A DNA stretch of 64,000 nucleotides from Sparassis latifolia (lineage: Eukaryota; Basidiomycota; Agaricomycetes; Polyporales; Sparassidaceae): contig CM031563.1 in assembly GCA_018466975.1 (NCBI GenBank), positions 1,860,001-1,924,000 on the forward strand, written 5' to 3'. The position numbers and the translations under genes were made by a program. Numbering within the stretch: position 1 is the stretch's first letter; every line of letters begins with the position of its first letter. Positions 44,636-57,020 of this stretch are shown piece after piece. The notes under the pieces were generated by a model that was not told where the DNA came from, did not search any database, and saw only the letters and a program-made list of their open reading frames with translations.

Positions 44636-47417
44636 TCACGTCCGTGAGCACTGGTGCGAAGGCACAGGTTGGCGCGTACTCGGCGGTCCTTGCGACCTCT
44701 CGAGGGCAGCGCGGATCTCCCGCATCCAGCTGCTGGCTAGGGTGGCACTGCCAGCGATGAAACAATGCGACTTCGTTCCCTAAAAATAGAGGGTTGAGAC
44801 CGCAGGGCGCGCGCACACCATTGCGCGATATACGCTTACCGTCATTACCACAAACTCGCGCTCGCCCTTGGCCTCCACGCCCGTGACGACGTGCCGCAGG
44901 TCCTTCTCCCTGTCGCATTGGCGTAAGAAGAGCTCGAGCCGCGTCTGCAGCGGCCGGCCCGGTTTCCGCTTCACGCAGAGCAGCCGGTGCGTCGTCAACA
45001 CGAGCTCCCGTATCTTGAACCTCCGCGGCGTAACCGCCATCGCGAGCAACCGGCTCGCACGCCGCCTCGGGGCACTCGGCTCGATAACTGAGTTATAGAC
45101 GAGGTTCTCCCCGGGAAGCAACAGCGTCGTCCTAGATTTGAACGTGGGTCGGTCAGCTCCCGGAACCTAAATCGCGCAGCTCGAGCAGCAACGCACGCAC
45201 CATTCCGAGTCCGCAATAACGCCGTTGCCCTGTATCGGTATCTGCGCGCGGTTTCGCCCGCGGTTGACAGCGAGCCCGTCCAATCTGTCCACCGGGCTGC
45301 CCTCCGAAGAGCTCGTCGCAGATCCGGTGGAGTACGATTCGACAAGGGGAACGCGCGGCACGTCGATCGGCTGCGCCTTCGCGGCCGCAGGAATCGCCTT
45401 GGCGGAGCTTCGCAGCTCGAACGAGTCCGCATCCACATCCGCCTCCGCAGATCCCTCCTCAGGGACCGCCGCGAAGCGCACTACAGACCCCGCGCTGGCC
45501 GAAGGCGGCGGCATCGTTTCTCGCACCCCGTCTTCGCGCTGGGGGACCGGCACGGGGACCGGTGCAAAGTACGGTCGGCGCTCTCCCATCGGCCCTACCT
45601 CTCCTCCCGGGAAATACCCGTTCCCATTCGTGTTCCCGTTCGTTTTCCCGTTCGTGTTCCCGTTCGGCGCCTTCGCGCCCGCGGCCTTGGAGAGCTCGTC
45701 GTACACGGCGCCCTCGCCGTCCGACGCCCAGCTGATCTCGTCGTCGGCGGGATCCTCGCCCTCCGCGACGAGCTCCGCCCACGACCGGTTGGCATCCTCT
45801 GAGCTGCCCCCGTTCGCGTGCGGCCTCTTGACAAGGCCAGGCTCGAGCGGCGGGACGGGGTCCGTCCAGAGGGTGCCCCAGCTGATCGACGCGAAGAACG
45901 GGTGCGCGCGCAGGGCCTTCATGTCGTACGGGCTCCCGGCGGGGCCGGCGCCCAGCCGCGCGGCCGGGTCGCGGACCTACATCCATGCAAGCGCGTTCAA
46001 CAACGGTGCGCCCGGGACACTGGGGGAGAAAGACACACGAGAAGCTTTCGCACGAGGTCCCCGGCCTGCGCGTCGAACCCGTCCGGAAAGGCGTAGTCGA
46101 GCTGCTTGATCTTCTGGTACGTGAGGTAGTCCGAGAGCCCGCGGAACGCAAAGCGCCCTGATATCATCTGATAGAGGATGCAGCCCAGGGCCCAGAAGTC
46201 CGAACTGTGGTGGTAAGGAGTACATAAAGATAAGCTATCAGATGCGCCGGCGAAGAGCGCGATTATAATTATGGGGACCCACCTTTCGCTTGTCTGACTG
46301 TCTTCGAGCAGCTCCGGAGCGACATACTGGGCCGTGCCGACGAAGGTCTTGGTTCGTTCACCTAGAAGCCTATCAGCCACGGCAGATACCGACAGAACGC
46401 GCATCGCTGACCTCCGGGGTCGAGAATTTTCCCAGTGCCGAAATCGGTGATCTTGATCCGGAGGTCGTCGTCCAATAGCAGGTTCTCTGGCTTAAGATCA
46501 CTGCAGCCACCGTTGCCGCGAAAAAAAATAAGCATATGGGCAGGAACACTGGGAATTGAGTACTTGCCGGTGGATGACACCTCTGGAATGCATGTAGTCC
46601 AGGGCGTCGACAATCTGCGCCGCATACACGCGGGCGCAGGCAGTTGACAAAGAGCCCATGCAGGATATTCGATCCTTCAGTTCCCCATTCCGCGCGAGAT
46701 CCAGAACAAAGTCTGCCCGACAATGAGCTTTTGCAGAGGACTGCACGGGTTGTTGCATGCTCACATAAACTCCACTCGTCCTGAAACGCCTGATGCAACC
46801 GCACGATTCCTGGATGACCTGCACCCAGCCGAACCAAGGTATTCTTCTCTGCGAGAGCGATGGGCATTTTGCCGTAGCGACGCAGATGGCCCTTATCTAG
46901 TATCTTGATAGCATACTCCTGGTGGGTGACACGATGTTTGGCGAGTCTCACCTGTTTACGTGATGATAGGATCAGACCGTCAGAGGACGCCTGGGGAGAC
47001 GCGAGAGCTCACAGTCGAGTACGAGCCTTCGCCGAGCACACGCCCGAACTCGTAGTCGTCCGCAGCGTTACGGCCATTGACGGAGCTGCTGCGGGACTTG
47101 GACGGCGCTCGCGAAGCAGGAGGGCGCAATTCTGCCGGTCTGTCATCGTTGTGCTCCGCGAGACCGAGCTCTCTGGCGAGGTATGCTGGCGGTCTGGAGC
47201 CGCGAGGGGTAGAGGGAGACTGGGGACTCCTAGAGCGTGGCGACGAAAAGGTTCGGAGAGGGCGGGGACGCTCCGGGGACTGGAGAGTGAGGTCTGAGGT
47301 GGAGCTGGAGCTGGAGGAGGAGGAGATCACAGAGGCATTTCTGCTGAGGTCCGCGAGACTGGGCGTCGTCTGCAGCGGACCGTCCGGGGACGGCGACGAG
47401 AGCTGCACCTTCAGCAT
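44636..47417 (-). CDS. PKH1: PDK1/Pkh-type AGC protein kinase with C-terminal PH-like domain (760 aa, 9 exons)
   Basis: Exons on the minus strand are 47013-47417, 46765-46951, 46568-46712, 46412-46500, 46283-46361, 46039-46204, 45201-45976, 44840-45131 and 44636-44779, giving 761 codons including TGA. Intron 3 (46501-46567) is GC-AG with donor GCAAGT. A Ser/Pro-rich N-terminus precedes the kinase domain: LGEGSYST at 128-135, Lys151 in YAIK, HRD at 245-247, DFG at 265-267 and the activation loop FVGTAQYVAPELL. A disordered insert has a NGNTNGKTNGNTNG repeat from a hexanucleotide tract near 45625-45665. The last 145 residues (NLVYNSVIEPSA, RELVLTTHRLLCVKR) look like the PDK1 PH domain. Family members phosphorylate the activation loops of other AGC kinases downstream of lipids. 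The start is uncertain: an in-frame ATG at 47558 exists. Confidence 0.92.
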
Positions 47418-48360
47418 CCGGGCTGAGCAAGGGAGCGGGAGACAAAGGACGGCGGAAGGAACACAGAAAGACACTCGAGAGAAAATAGTCGGCTGGCAAG
47501 AGTGAAGATGCATCCCCTTCGCTGGGCCGGAGCCAGCCCTTTCCTGGCGCCGATTCAATCACAACACGTCAAATGCCATATCGGGCAATTCACCCGGCCC
47601 AGACCGGTCCACCCTCCTCCCCGCCACTTTCCCCAATCTTTCGTGTTTACCCCACACCGCCCAGCAGGCCACGGACTCGAGCGCGTACAGGCATCTCCTC
47701 TCCAGCTTTCTCAGCCAGATAACATTGACGACGCGTCGAGGACGTCCATCGGATCAGGACACCGACAGTATTCGTCTCATACTCATGGGGCGCCGTTGGC
47801 TGCGCAGGTCTCAGGGTGAGAGATGACAGAGCATATACTCACACCGCCCACCCAATTTGCAACGCTGTCGATGTTTTCCAACAGTACCGCGTGTTCAGCC
47901 TGCGTAATTCCGTTTGGAGCGGGTGTAGATGCATGAAGAGGTGCGGTGCAAACGCTGCTGCATTAGGATTGAGCACAGAGCTCCCAAACGAGCTTCTGTG
48001 ATGCTCAACATGACCCGTCATCATGGATAGCACTGAGGCTTGTTTCGGTGACGTCTGTGGCCACTCGGCTAACACACGTTACAAGCGCTGTTACGCAACA
48101 ACGCTCCACCCATTCATTTCCCCACCCGTCCCAGTGCGGAGCCCCACACTGCGAAGCCAACTCGACACGGTGGCGATCTCGGCTCACTTTCCTTGCTACC
48201 ATGATCGGCGATTGCAGTCATCGCGTGGTTCTCTGCGTTCGTACGCGTCTCGCTCTACTGGGCTTCCGTAGCATTTGTCTCGCGTACGACAAAACGTGCG
48301 ACGATGATCAAGAGGCATGATGCATCATTGCTGCCTCGAACTCCGGATTACTGTCATCGT
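47418..48360. other. Intergenic, kinase upstream region, no gene seen
   Basis: Short frames on both strands show no domain or consistent splicing. A pyrimidine-rich run before 47417 on the kinase strand ends CTTGCTCAG and may be a 5' UTR intron acceptor. Confidence 0.35.
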
Positions 48361-48510
48361 GCAGCCGCTCGCGCACCGCCTTGCAGGCGCGTATGTGCGC
48401 CGGCACATACAGCTTGAGCCACCTGACTTACACATGCCCAAGGACGACACGCTGTATTTAATCCCCCCGTGCGCTCGATCGTAGGCTGTGTATCCCTGCT
48501 GCAGGCGCGC
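48361..48510. repeat. 150-bp dispersed repeat, copy 1
   Basis: Nearly identical to 63111-63258 in the same orientation. Includes a small stem GTATGTGC-GCCG-GCACATAC and TGTATTTAATCCCCCCGTGC. Purpose unknown. It may be the terminal piece of a repeat family. Confidence 0.85.
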
Positions 48511-48626
48511 TACATCGTACCCGCCACGTGATTTCCTCCATGCTCCGACGCCATCGAAGGTATTCCACACTGCTGACAGTGACACCGTCAAACATGCATT
48601 CGCATGTGCGTTCTCTGTAGCTTTTT

Positions 48627-49094
48627 TTACCCAGTCGCCACCACGCACTCTGACACACGCATGCTCCCCCGGGTGCCACCTCTCGTCCCGCGAACGAGGT
48701 CACCCTTTGCGTCTCTGGCCTGATGCCCACCATCTGCCCGGTTATGAATATAGCATCGAGGACCAAGGGGTTCCGATCTCACCTGAGCTCTTGCGCCTGC
48801 TATCTCAAGCTGCTCTAAATAATCTTTCGGCGAAAATCGAAGCTGGCGTAACCGCTTGTTCTTAAAACTTCGAGAGGATGGATCTGCGCCAATGGGGCCT
48901 CTATATATCCACTGGACATCCTCGGTTCGTCGTGGTTCATGTCCGCCCAATGCCAAATAACGCAAAGACGCGGTGCGACCGCATTTGCGCAACGTCGATT
49001 GAACCGTCTTCGCCGTTATCCAGGCGTCGTCGCCAACTATCTCGCGCAGTGCCTCGGTCGTGAATAGCCTAACTACCAAGAGAAAGTTCGGCAA
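48627..49094 (-). CDS. Unrecognised 155-aa open frame
   Basis: An uninterrupted frame with a plausible protein-like middle (VGDDAWITAKTVQSTLRKCG, SFKNKRLRQLRFSPKDYLEQ). The C-terminal 40 residues look like read-through. No domain, signal or splicing support. It could be a decayed exon or mobile-element ORF. Confidence 0.25.
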   Translation of the reverse strand: MPNFLLVVRLFTTEALREIVGDDAWITAKTVQSTLRKCGRTASLRYLALGGHEPRRTEDVQWIYRGPIGADPSSRSFKNKRLRQLRFSPKDYLEQLEIAGARAQVRSEPLGPRCYIHNRADGGHQARDAKGDLVRGTRGGTRGSMRVSECVVATG

Positions 49095-49677
49095 ATTTAA
49101 CGGTTGGACGAGTGCGGGCGTTCGTCAGGTGGGGTTACGCGTTGACGCTGCACCACATGAGATATTGTTCAGTGCCTCGCTATGCTGCCTATGGACAAGA
49201 ATAATATTAGTCGCAGTCGCCGCAAAAAATGGATCACGGCTCAAATCCTGTGTTCGACGGTTGAGCTGCTAAGGTGTAAGTGGTTGCAGATTACTTGCGC
49301 AACATGCGCATGCCCTTCCTCCGAGTGGTTTGTGGCAGTGTAGGGCCCTAAATGGGGGCCTGGAGACTGCTCCGCCAGCTGTAAGCAACACAAAATCGAA
49401 AAAAAAGAAAAAGAAAAGAAAAAAACAGAAAATACGCGTTGCGAACACCCTCTTCTCTTCTCGGAAAAATTCTAGAGTCCAGCTCTTCCGGCAGAGAGAA
49501 ACCTTGTATTGTGACATTCGCACATGCAACATACTCATCTTCCTCTATTGCGTGCCGCGCCCGGGATGAGGTGGCTACATAATGGTCCATGTCGTTGTTT
49601 GGTAGGCCGAGTTCCTGCCTAGATCGCTGCCCAGCGAGGATATCGCAGTCCGTAGTGCTGAAGTCGCTGCCATCAAG
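49095..49677. other. Intergenic with purine-rich run
   Basis: A long A/G-rich stretch lies at about 49396-49432. Nothing else supportable is seen. Confidence 0.4.
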
Positions 49678-50200
49678 AACTTGAGCAAGGCAGATTGAGC
49701 TCAAACGGAGTCAATGCCACGTGCGGAAGGCCCGTTGGGGCAGATTCGGGGTGGGCGAAGCTATGGTGTAGGTGTCTCAGCGCAGGCAGCGTATCTGAGA
49801 ATAAATGTAAACAACGTCAGGAAAGTGGCGGGGCCTGGACCTGGGCAACTCCACTGGAGCTACAGCGCAAAGCTTGCACCGATGATTGCGAAGCCCAGAT
49901 ACTACCCAAGTAAGGCGTGCCAGTAAAGAGAAATCTGGAGAGACGACGAAAAGACTCGGCTTAGATAAATTCAACCGTCAGGCAGCGGGCGACGTATCCG
50001 CATTAGCGGAACGTCGGAAGACAGCGCACTCACATTATCTGTACGTCGAAGAAGACGGACATGAGGAATCTTAGCGGGAGATGGAATGAAATACGTCGGT
50101 CACCCACACTGCAGATAGCATAGTAGATCGACAACGAACGCAGAAAGACACGTCGAAGGTTGGCAGGATGTTGATACCAGCTAATTGCGGGTGCACCATG
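49678..50200. repeat. About 520-bp direct repeat, copy 1
   Basis: Begins CTTGAGCAAGGCAGATTGAG and ends near GCTAATTGCGGGTGCACCAT. It aligns with 55419-55971 in the same orientation with many substitutions and small indels. The two copies bracket the 1061-aa gene. No coding signal is shared. Confidence 0.75.
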
Positions 50201-50476
50201 CCCGCCTGGTGGCTTGGATGCTGCATTCTGGCTCGCCGCTGATGTTGCTGTCCTGTTATTCTTCGTGTAGACATTTGTACTAGGCCTGCATATACAACGA
50301 GCTTGAGCAGATACACCACTCGGTGGTAGAAGATCGATCTAAATCCCGAAACGAACACTAAACCGTGACGAACTCGCGACGTGTCACAAACAGTCACACC
50401 GTGTTTCCACCTCGACGTGAGGGTAGAGTCAACTTCACTTCGAAGGCGCAACCTCGTCTTTATTTTCTTTCTAGAA
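50201..50476. other. Upstream region of the 1061-aa gene
   Basis: No clear TATA box. A pyrimidine-rich TTATTTTCTTTCTAG lies immediately before the ATG at 50477 and could be the acceptor of a 5' UTR intron. Confidence 0.35.
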
Positions 50477-53400
50477 ATGTTTTGCCCGTCTCCCGTGTTC
50501 CACGACATAGCTGACTCTTCCGAATGGCCTCCTCAGGCTCAAGAAGTTGCTCTTCTGCTCTCCCAACCTCTTCCAGAGTATATCTCTACCGGACCGTGGC
50601 CTTCCGTCTCCCCGATAGCTACTCATCTCTTGGACGAGCTACGTCAAGATACACCATACCACGAAGCTTTAAAGCACGGCGATCAATTCGTATCGCGTGT
50701 CCATGAGGTGTTCGACTTAGTCTTGTCGACTGTGGCGGCTCTTCGTGAACTCGAATCTCTCGAGGACTGTGGCCGACCTCGGCCGACGGTTACTCTGTGG
50801 TCTTCGCTCTTCAAGGGAACCGGACTGGCATGCTCACCAGATTCTTGCTACTTGTTCGTGTATTCTCATACCCCGAATTGCTCGATTTTGATTTTTGACC
50901 TCATAACAGGAATGGAGCATCGTTTGTTCTGCCACGGGTGTACCCACGATCGAGCCAGGTCGCATTCGATGGTGTTGCAACTGTCCTCATCTCTCACGTG
51001 GTGGACGAAAGCGGATTTTCTCGCTCCTGCTCGCCGTCGAACGCCATGGATGTTGACGCACCCTCCGATGGCACCCCGTCGCAGTCCGAGGGCACAGATG
51101 GATCGTCCTCACATAATTCCATGGATCTCTCTATTGACCGCACTCGCTCTACGGTAGACTCTGAGGGCGACTACGCCGATGAGGATCAGGAGAGCACCGA
51201 CGAAACCTCCCAAGAACTCAGTGGACCGTCTATCGACGTCCCTTTTGATGCGCATGTGCTGAGCGGATCCGGGCGGCGATCTTTCGTCGTTTTGCCTATG
51301 ATCTGCGTGGCTGACGCGGACAATATCCGGTCCCTGGTGACTAGTGTCGCATATCAGCGACGCGTCTGGGATATCGATGAACCCGTGGTCGGCTTCGAGG
51401 TCTCGAAGTTTGGCACTGTAGCCCGTATTTTACTCGCCTGGGTCGGCACGGAAAAGGACGGCGACTGCTTGGTTAGTCTGCTCGACTTCATTGTCGATTT
51501 GATGCTGATAACCCTGCAGCCAGCTGTGCACATCGCGTGTGCCAGTACACATTCTGGGGCAACAATGGGGAATTTTGATCTCACGGACACACGATCGACA
51601 CTCAGCCTAGCGCAGATTGTGCTAGGTCTAGATGCGCACTGCCAGCGGATAGTGTCGAAGTCGAAGCATCGACCAACTATCGATGCGTATCACTGGAGAT
51701 CTGACTATGTGGAAGAACATGAGGACCAGTGTGACAATGGCGATCTGGGGACACGGGTAGAGCGTTGGGCAAGAACGATCGATACGCGCGGCGAAGGGTG
51801 AGCAACTTGATAATGCATGAATAGATATATCCAACTCACCTTCCTTCCCTCTCAGAGGCAACAACAAGGCTGAGATTGACCTTTCAACTTCACCCGGATT
51901 GGATATGAGTAAACTACCAAGCATCATCGAAAGCCCGGGGAAACCCACGACTACTGAAAGGTATGGGAAGCCTTATCTCGGCCATCGTTCATGACTGATC
52001 CATCTCTTCTCGCAATCGTAAAGTCGCGGTCGATCTGCTACGCGTGGTCCGATGTCTCAGACGGGAAGTGGCTCCAAAACGTCGCGCACCGGTGTAGAGC
52101 GAGACAGCGTGAAGTCACAGAGCCTGAAAGACGAGAAGGCCTCACAGAAGTCGGAACCGAAGGGTCGGAAAACCAGAAGTGAGTCTGCCACGCGGACCGA
52201 TAGATCGAGTTCCAGGTGAGTGTACGTGCGGTCATATTGTACACGACTGATTCGGTGTCCAGATTGGCGAGGACAACTTCAGTTGCATTTGACGGGCCGG
52301 TGACACCTGCGACCTGGCTGTTTGAGAGAACGGCTTTCCCGATTGGTCTGATCAAGTTGGCCGATAGTGCCGAAGATGCGGACGAAATCAATGAGAAGAT
52401 TGATGTGTATAACAAGATTGTCGTTGAATTTGCTTGGCCCAGTAGAGCGTGGTCAACTCTGGTGGATATTTCAATTCTGCATCTGATATTAACTCCTTGT
52501 GCTGATGTAAGATCAGGACAAGATGCCTCCTGTAGACAAAGCTGTTCAAAAGATTCAGAGGGTCTTATTCGAAAACTATTCGACATTTGTGCCAAATCAG
52601 CAACCAGCCAAATTAGATCTGTCGCATCTGGCCATCCTATCTAGTCAATTCTCTACTATCCTCTATGCATCAGCGGGTGCCTACGGCCGCCATGCAGCCT
52701 TGTCTGGTCTCCCCGTTAATGAAGCGGAGGCGAGATATGACTGGGACAAAATGCTTCTCCAATTCTGTGTCCCAGATTGTGACCGCATTGTTTCGCCCTA
52801 TGTTCTGTGAGCGAATACTCTAATTATGGCTTTCATTGTCAAGCTCACCTTGGGATATGCAGGTTCGAGCGAGAACTCACCCTCCCTCGAAACAAGGCTG
52901 TTGATTCTGTCAGCGACCATGACAAGTTGCCAGTGATGCAGAAAGATTTGGCTCAGAAACAGCTGGACTTGGCCTTAGGCTATCGCCACCATTGCTTGGC
53001 TGTGCTATCATCACCTCGATTTGATGAAGCACCAGCACCTGTTCGATCTCAGGCCGGTGCTGCACTGAATCAGGCTTTACAGTTCGCACTTCAAGTAGAG
53101 TCGGCTTCTGTTAAACCTAGCAAGATGCTTGACATTCTCGGAAACCATGTAGCATCGGAGCCACTCAGGGGCATATGTGATGCTATTGTGGTCAGCCGTA
53201 TCGTGGATGCTTTTGTCGATAAGAACTCCACAGCAACTCAGAAGTTTCTCAAGAAGCAGGCTCTTGTACAGCATACCTTGACGATGCAACCCAAGGACAA
53301 GGACAGGTCATCTGACGACCTGGCATCTCAGCCTTCTTCGCAACCGTCAAGGGGAACACCGGTGGTTCGCCCGAAGAAAACAACCTCGCGTTCTCGGGTA

Positions 53401-54091
53401 GTGGCCGCGGATAACGTCGACTGGCAGAAACATGTGGCTGATCCGTTCGTCAACTCCTGCAGTCCGTTGGTTCTGCAGGACCCAACCGACAGCGGCGACA
53501 GACCCCGGGACGTCGATCCCGAAGCGATTACGAAAGATCAGTTGTTACTACCGGTGTTGGTTGTGGAATACAAACGCTGGAATGAGGACCAGGCGAAGTC
53601 CCTTAACCAAGGACGGTTCTACTGCGTGGCTTCAGTCACATTCCTCGCGGTGCTCGGCATCGAGGGACACCCGGTCTTCGCGCTGGTCACAAATGGGGTG
53701 GTGGGCGCTGTTCTGCTTTCGTGGCAGTCACCGCAAACAAAGGCGAGTCCATTATTTAATATGATCGCAACTGGATCTAACCTCAGTTGCTTTGTTATCG
53801 CAGAAAATATATGTCATAGAACGGAATGTCTGCACGTTCGACCTCTCCAAGCCTCTCCAAGCATTCCACTTTGCAACATTCCTCATCCGGCTTCGCGAGC
53901 AGCACGAGAAGTTGCAGGCCCTCTTTGAGGCCAAGAAGACGGAATTTAAAGCAAAGGTATCTGCGGAGCAATTCGAGGAGTGGACGATGGCAGCACAGGA
54001 TGTGCTACTGAGGGCTCAACGGGCGGAGGCTGAGGCAGCCGCCGCTTCGCGCGCTGCGGCTGAGGCTGCCGCCAGTCCCGGCGGCGCTTAG
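50477..54091 (+). CDS. Orphan 1061-aa protein with conserved-looking C-terminal module (8 exons)
   Basis: Exons are 50477-50937, 51012-51797, 51856-51960, 52024-52215, 52263-52441, 52512-52806, 52863-53742 and 53804-54091, totalling 1062 codons including TAG with every junction in phase. Intron 7 (53743-53803) is GC-AG with donor GCGAGT. The donor of intron 1 could instead lie 21 nt downstream. The N-terminal 150 residues look folded. Acidic Ser/Asp-rich and basic Ser/Lys-rich linkers follow. A C-terminal module from about residue 900 reads LPVLVVEYKRWNE, QGRFYCVASVTFLAVLGIEG and IYVIERNVCTFDLSKPLQAF, then a coiled-coil/Ala-rich tail. The E-x-K in VVEYK after an Asp-rich lead resembles a PD-(D/E)xK nuclease core, but that is only a suggestion. 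I recall similar unnamed proteins from basidiomycetes. Function is unknown. Confidence 0.8.
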
Positions 54092-55418
54092 CCTCCTGCT
54101 AGTGATATCCTCTACCAATGCCTGATCCTTATGCCACCGTTGTCACTGGCACTGTGGCGCAGAGGTGGAATTCGGGGTGTACCCTTTTCTCAGGCAATTT
54201 TTGATGTCGCTATGCTCTCACGCTCTCGTCCAAATTGTTAACATCGCTGCACTCTTATGTTCTTATTCACGTCGCTATGCTCCTCCACTTTTATGTTCTG
54301 ATATGTCTATGTGTACATCTCCGATTTTACGCATCCTATCAACTTCGTTAGGAACTTGTACGTGTAATGCAGAATGGTGAATCTCGTGGCGGCACGATCA
54401 GAGGTCCATGGTATGTGCAGCCCTTGACAGGTACGTTATATGAAACCTACATACATATGGCCTCTGCGAGCCTATCCGTCTCCTCACCCTGACTGAGATA
54501 GACCTATACTTCGACGCACACGAGTCGAAGTCTGGCTATACAACGGCCCGGGGCGCAACAATGAGTCTTTCATCGTCATCGTCTCGTCCGTTAGAATCTA
54601 CGCGAAGGCTTCGAGCCACGATGCCCGAGGTATCGGAAGACGTTCAAATCATCAACAGACACCTCCATACGAAGGAAAGACTTGGCTAAAGACGGCTCGG
54701 AGGCTCATTGACTCTCGCACATCAATGTGCTGTATTTCGTCTTCCGAATCCACTTCCCAGGTGATGAGTAAACGCTGCGGAGCAGGTGTCTGATGCTTTG
54801 ATTGGTAGCTGTGCTGGATGGGGTCAGCACGGAGCAGAAAACGGAGGACAAAGATAAAAGGAGAGACAGCATGTGCTCGAATCTCCTCGAGGAGGTGCAG
54901 GTGCTAAGTTGGGAGATATCCGAGCTGTCGGAGTGCTCCAAAATCCAGTGTACGCGTGGTGTGATTCGAGTGGATTCTTCATAGGGGCTGTACAGATTAG
55001 GGTGAACGGACTGCAGAGTACTGAGAGCAGTATACACAGCGATGGACACCTGCATCGGTCTCACGTATCATATGAATAGAAACAACAGTGCTCAGGATGC
55101 CTCGGAGTTGTACACGCTGGACTCGGCGTCGACAAAGGTCCAGCCGTCGGTCTGCGCGGGCATTCATCAGTCAGAGGGGGACTTTGGACCAACGCGGGAC
55201 CGTAACGTGTTGTTTTCTGGTGGGTAGCGGCTATCCGTCGTCGTCGTCGCCTTCACAACATGCAACCCGGATGGATCTGAAGGGCATCAGTGTACTGATA
55301 CTGGGAAGGGAAAATGCCGTATCAGTCTTGGCCCCTTGCAGCGTGTTCATCGAGAACTGCTCTGATCCGTGCGTCCCACGCGTGCGGGACCTTGTCAGGT
55401 CATCGATGCCGCGTCCGC
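54092..55418. other. Intergenic, no confident gene
   Basis: A 119-codon minus-strand frame at 54705-55064 and several shorter ones show no domain or splice pattern. No other feature is seen. Confidence 0.4.
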
Positions 55419-55971
55419 GGAGCTTGAGCAAGGCAGATCGAGCCCAAACGGAGCCAACGTCAGGTGCAGAAGTACACCCGTTCAGGCAAGTTCGGGATAT
55501 TTCCTAGTGGGCGAAACCACGGTGTAGGTGTTTCAGTGCAGGCAGCGTATCCGAAAATAAACGTGATCAACGTCAGGAAGGTGGCATCACCTGTCAGCTG
55601 TCGGGTGGCATTAACTCGGAGGCTCGGCGAGAGGGACAGTGTTGTCACTCGACGACATTGGTGGGTCGAGGGCGCGGGCACAGGAAGCGGCATCGTGTGC
55701 CAGTAAAGAGATCTAGAAAGACGACAAAAAGGCTCAGCTTGGCTACATTCAATCGTCAGGCAGCGGCCGACGTATCCGTACTAGCGGGAGGCCGGAAGAT
55801 AGTGAGCTCGCAGAGGCCAGGCATTATAGGTCGAAGAAGATGGACATGGGGAATGTTGGCGGGATACAGAATGAAAGACCTCAGTCGACCACACTGCAGA
55901 TTGCACAGTGGACAGGACGCCGCGTCGCGGTTCCACAGGACATTGATATCAGCTAATTGCGGGCGCAGCAT
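55419..55971. repeat. About 550-bp direct repeat, copy 2
   Basis: Counterpart of 49678-50200, starting CTTGAGCAAGGCAGATCGAG and ending GCTAATTGCGGGCGCAGCA. Its right edge coincides with the start of the TIR element at 55972, suggesting that the element inserted in or next to this repeat. Confidence 0.75.
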
Positions 55972-56683
55972 CATCAGCAAAAGCGGGAAATTTTTATGTA
56001 AGGTTACACCAGTTACATCGGGGTAGCAAGGGTTGTGTAAGTTACACAGGACTAGTAATATTTAAACTGATTTGTAATCAAAGTAAAGGTAGTAGAGGTC
56101 TATAAAGAAGATAACATAGAACAGAAATTGATACACAAGTTAGAACAAAAATACATGTCGACAAAGAGTTGTCGAACGATGTAACCCAAGTCAAACGTTG
56201 CTCACCAGGTTACACAGTCGGAAGAACTTCTAGACGCCTAGCGCTCTCCGCAGAACTCGCTCCGAGTTGCTCTTGCATCGTTCATATTCAGGCCCCCGGA
56301 TACCGCACCAAATGCAAGCATTAAGGCAAGGCTCTTGTCCAGGCCACAGTGAAAAGATCCGAAGTTGTTTCGAGGCAATTCTGAGGCAATCTGAGGCAAT
56401 TCTGAGGCAAGTCTCGATGCATCGCGACTACCGTCCGCCGACAATTCTCGCCACCCTCACTCGTGTATAAATTCGCAGCATCTGCCACTGCAATGTGCCT
56501 GTCAGGTGAGTGCCGTTACACGCGGCTAACTGTATCGCACAGGTGATACCGGGCTGTTGTTGCGCGCAGCTTGGTTGGGCTCCCGTGGTTGGAGCGACAC
56601 GCGGTGCGTTCTATTTCAATCTCTATTGTTTTATGCCTGTGGGCGGAAATGTAAGTGTGTTGATTCCTAGTGTTGGTTGTTAC

Positions 56684-56922
56684 TGTTGGAAAGTAGCGCC
56701 CAAATTTCTGGAGCTCCAGAAATTGGGGAGCGCCCAAGGGCAGACAAGCCGAGGGCATGATTACAAAGAAAGACAAAGAAGGAAATTTGCTTATATAAAG
56801 TGGAGCGTCTAGAACTGTATATATACAGAAATCTATTTTAGGGCGCAGTAATCACGCGCCTGACGCATCTTGACCCGCCATCACTACCTTCCTATTTGGG
56901 AACTAAGGCGCAATTTCTAACA
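56684..56922 (+). repeat. 5' LTR of the copia element
   Basis: 239 bp, TGTTGGAAAGTAGC to ATTTCTAACA. Preceded by the target duplication GTTAC (56679-56683). Contains TATATAAAG-like and TATATATAC stretches that could serve as promoter. Confidence 0.95.
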
Positions 56923-57020
56923 GGTTATGAGCCCCGGCTCTAGCCAATAAATACTTGGATAACAACAGCCCCTATTGTGGCTACAAAAATTGTTACCCCC
57001 TTACTAGTACGAGAACAAAT

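Noticed and set aside
45225..46109. 294-codon plus-strand ORF
   Set aside because: It lies antisense to PDK1-like exon 7. It is a GC-rich shadow of a serine- and alanine-rich coding exon with no domain of its own.
48627..49094. 155-codon minus-strand frame as a confident gene
   Set aside because: It has no domain, promoter or splice support. It is listed only at low confidence.
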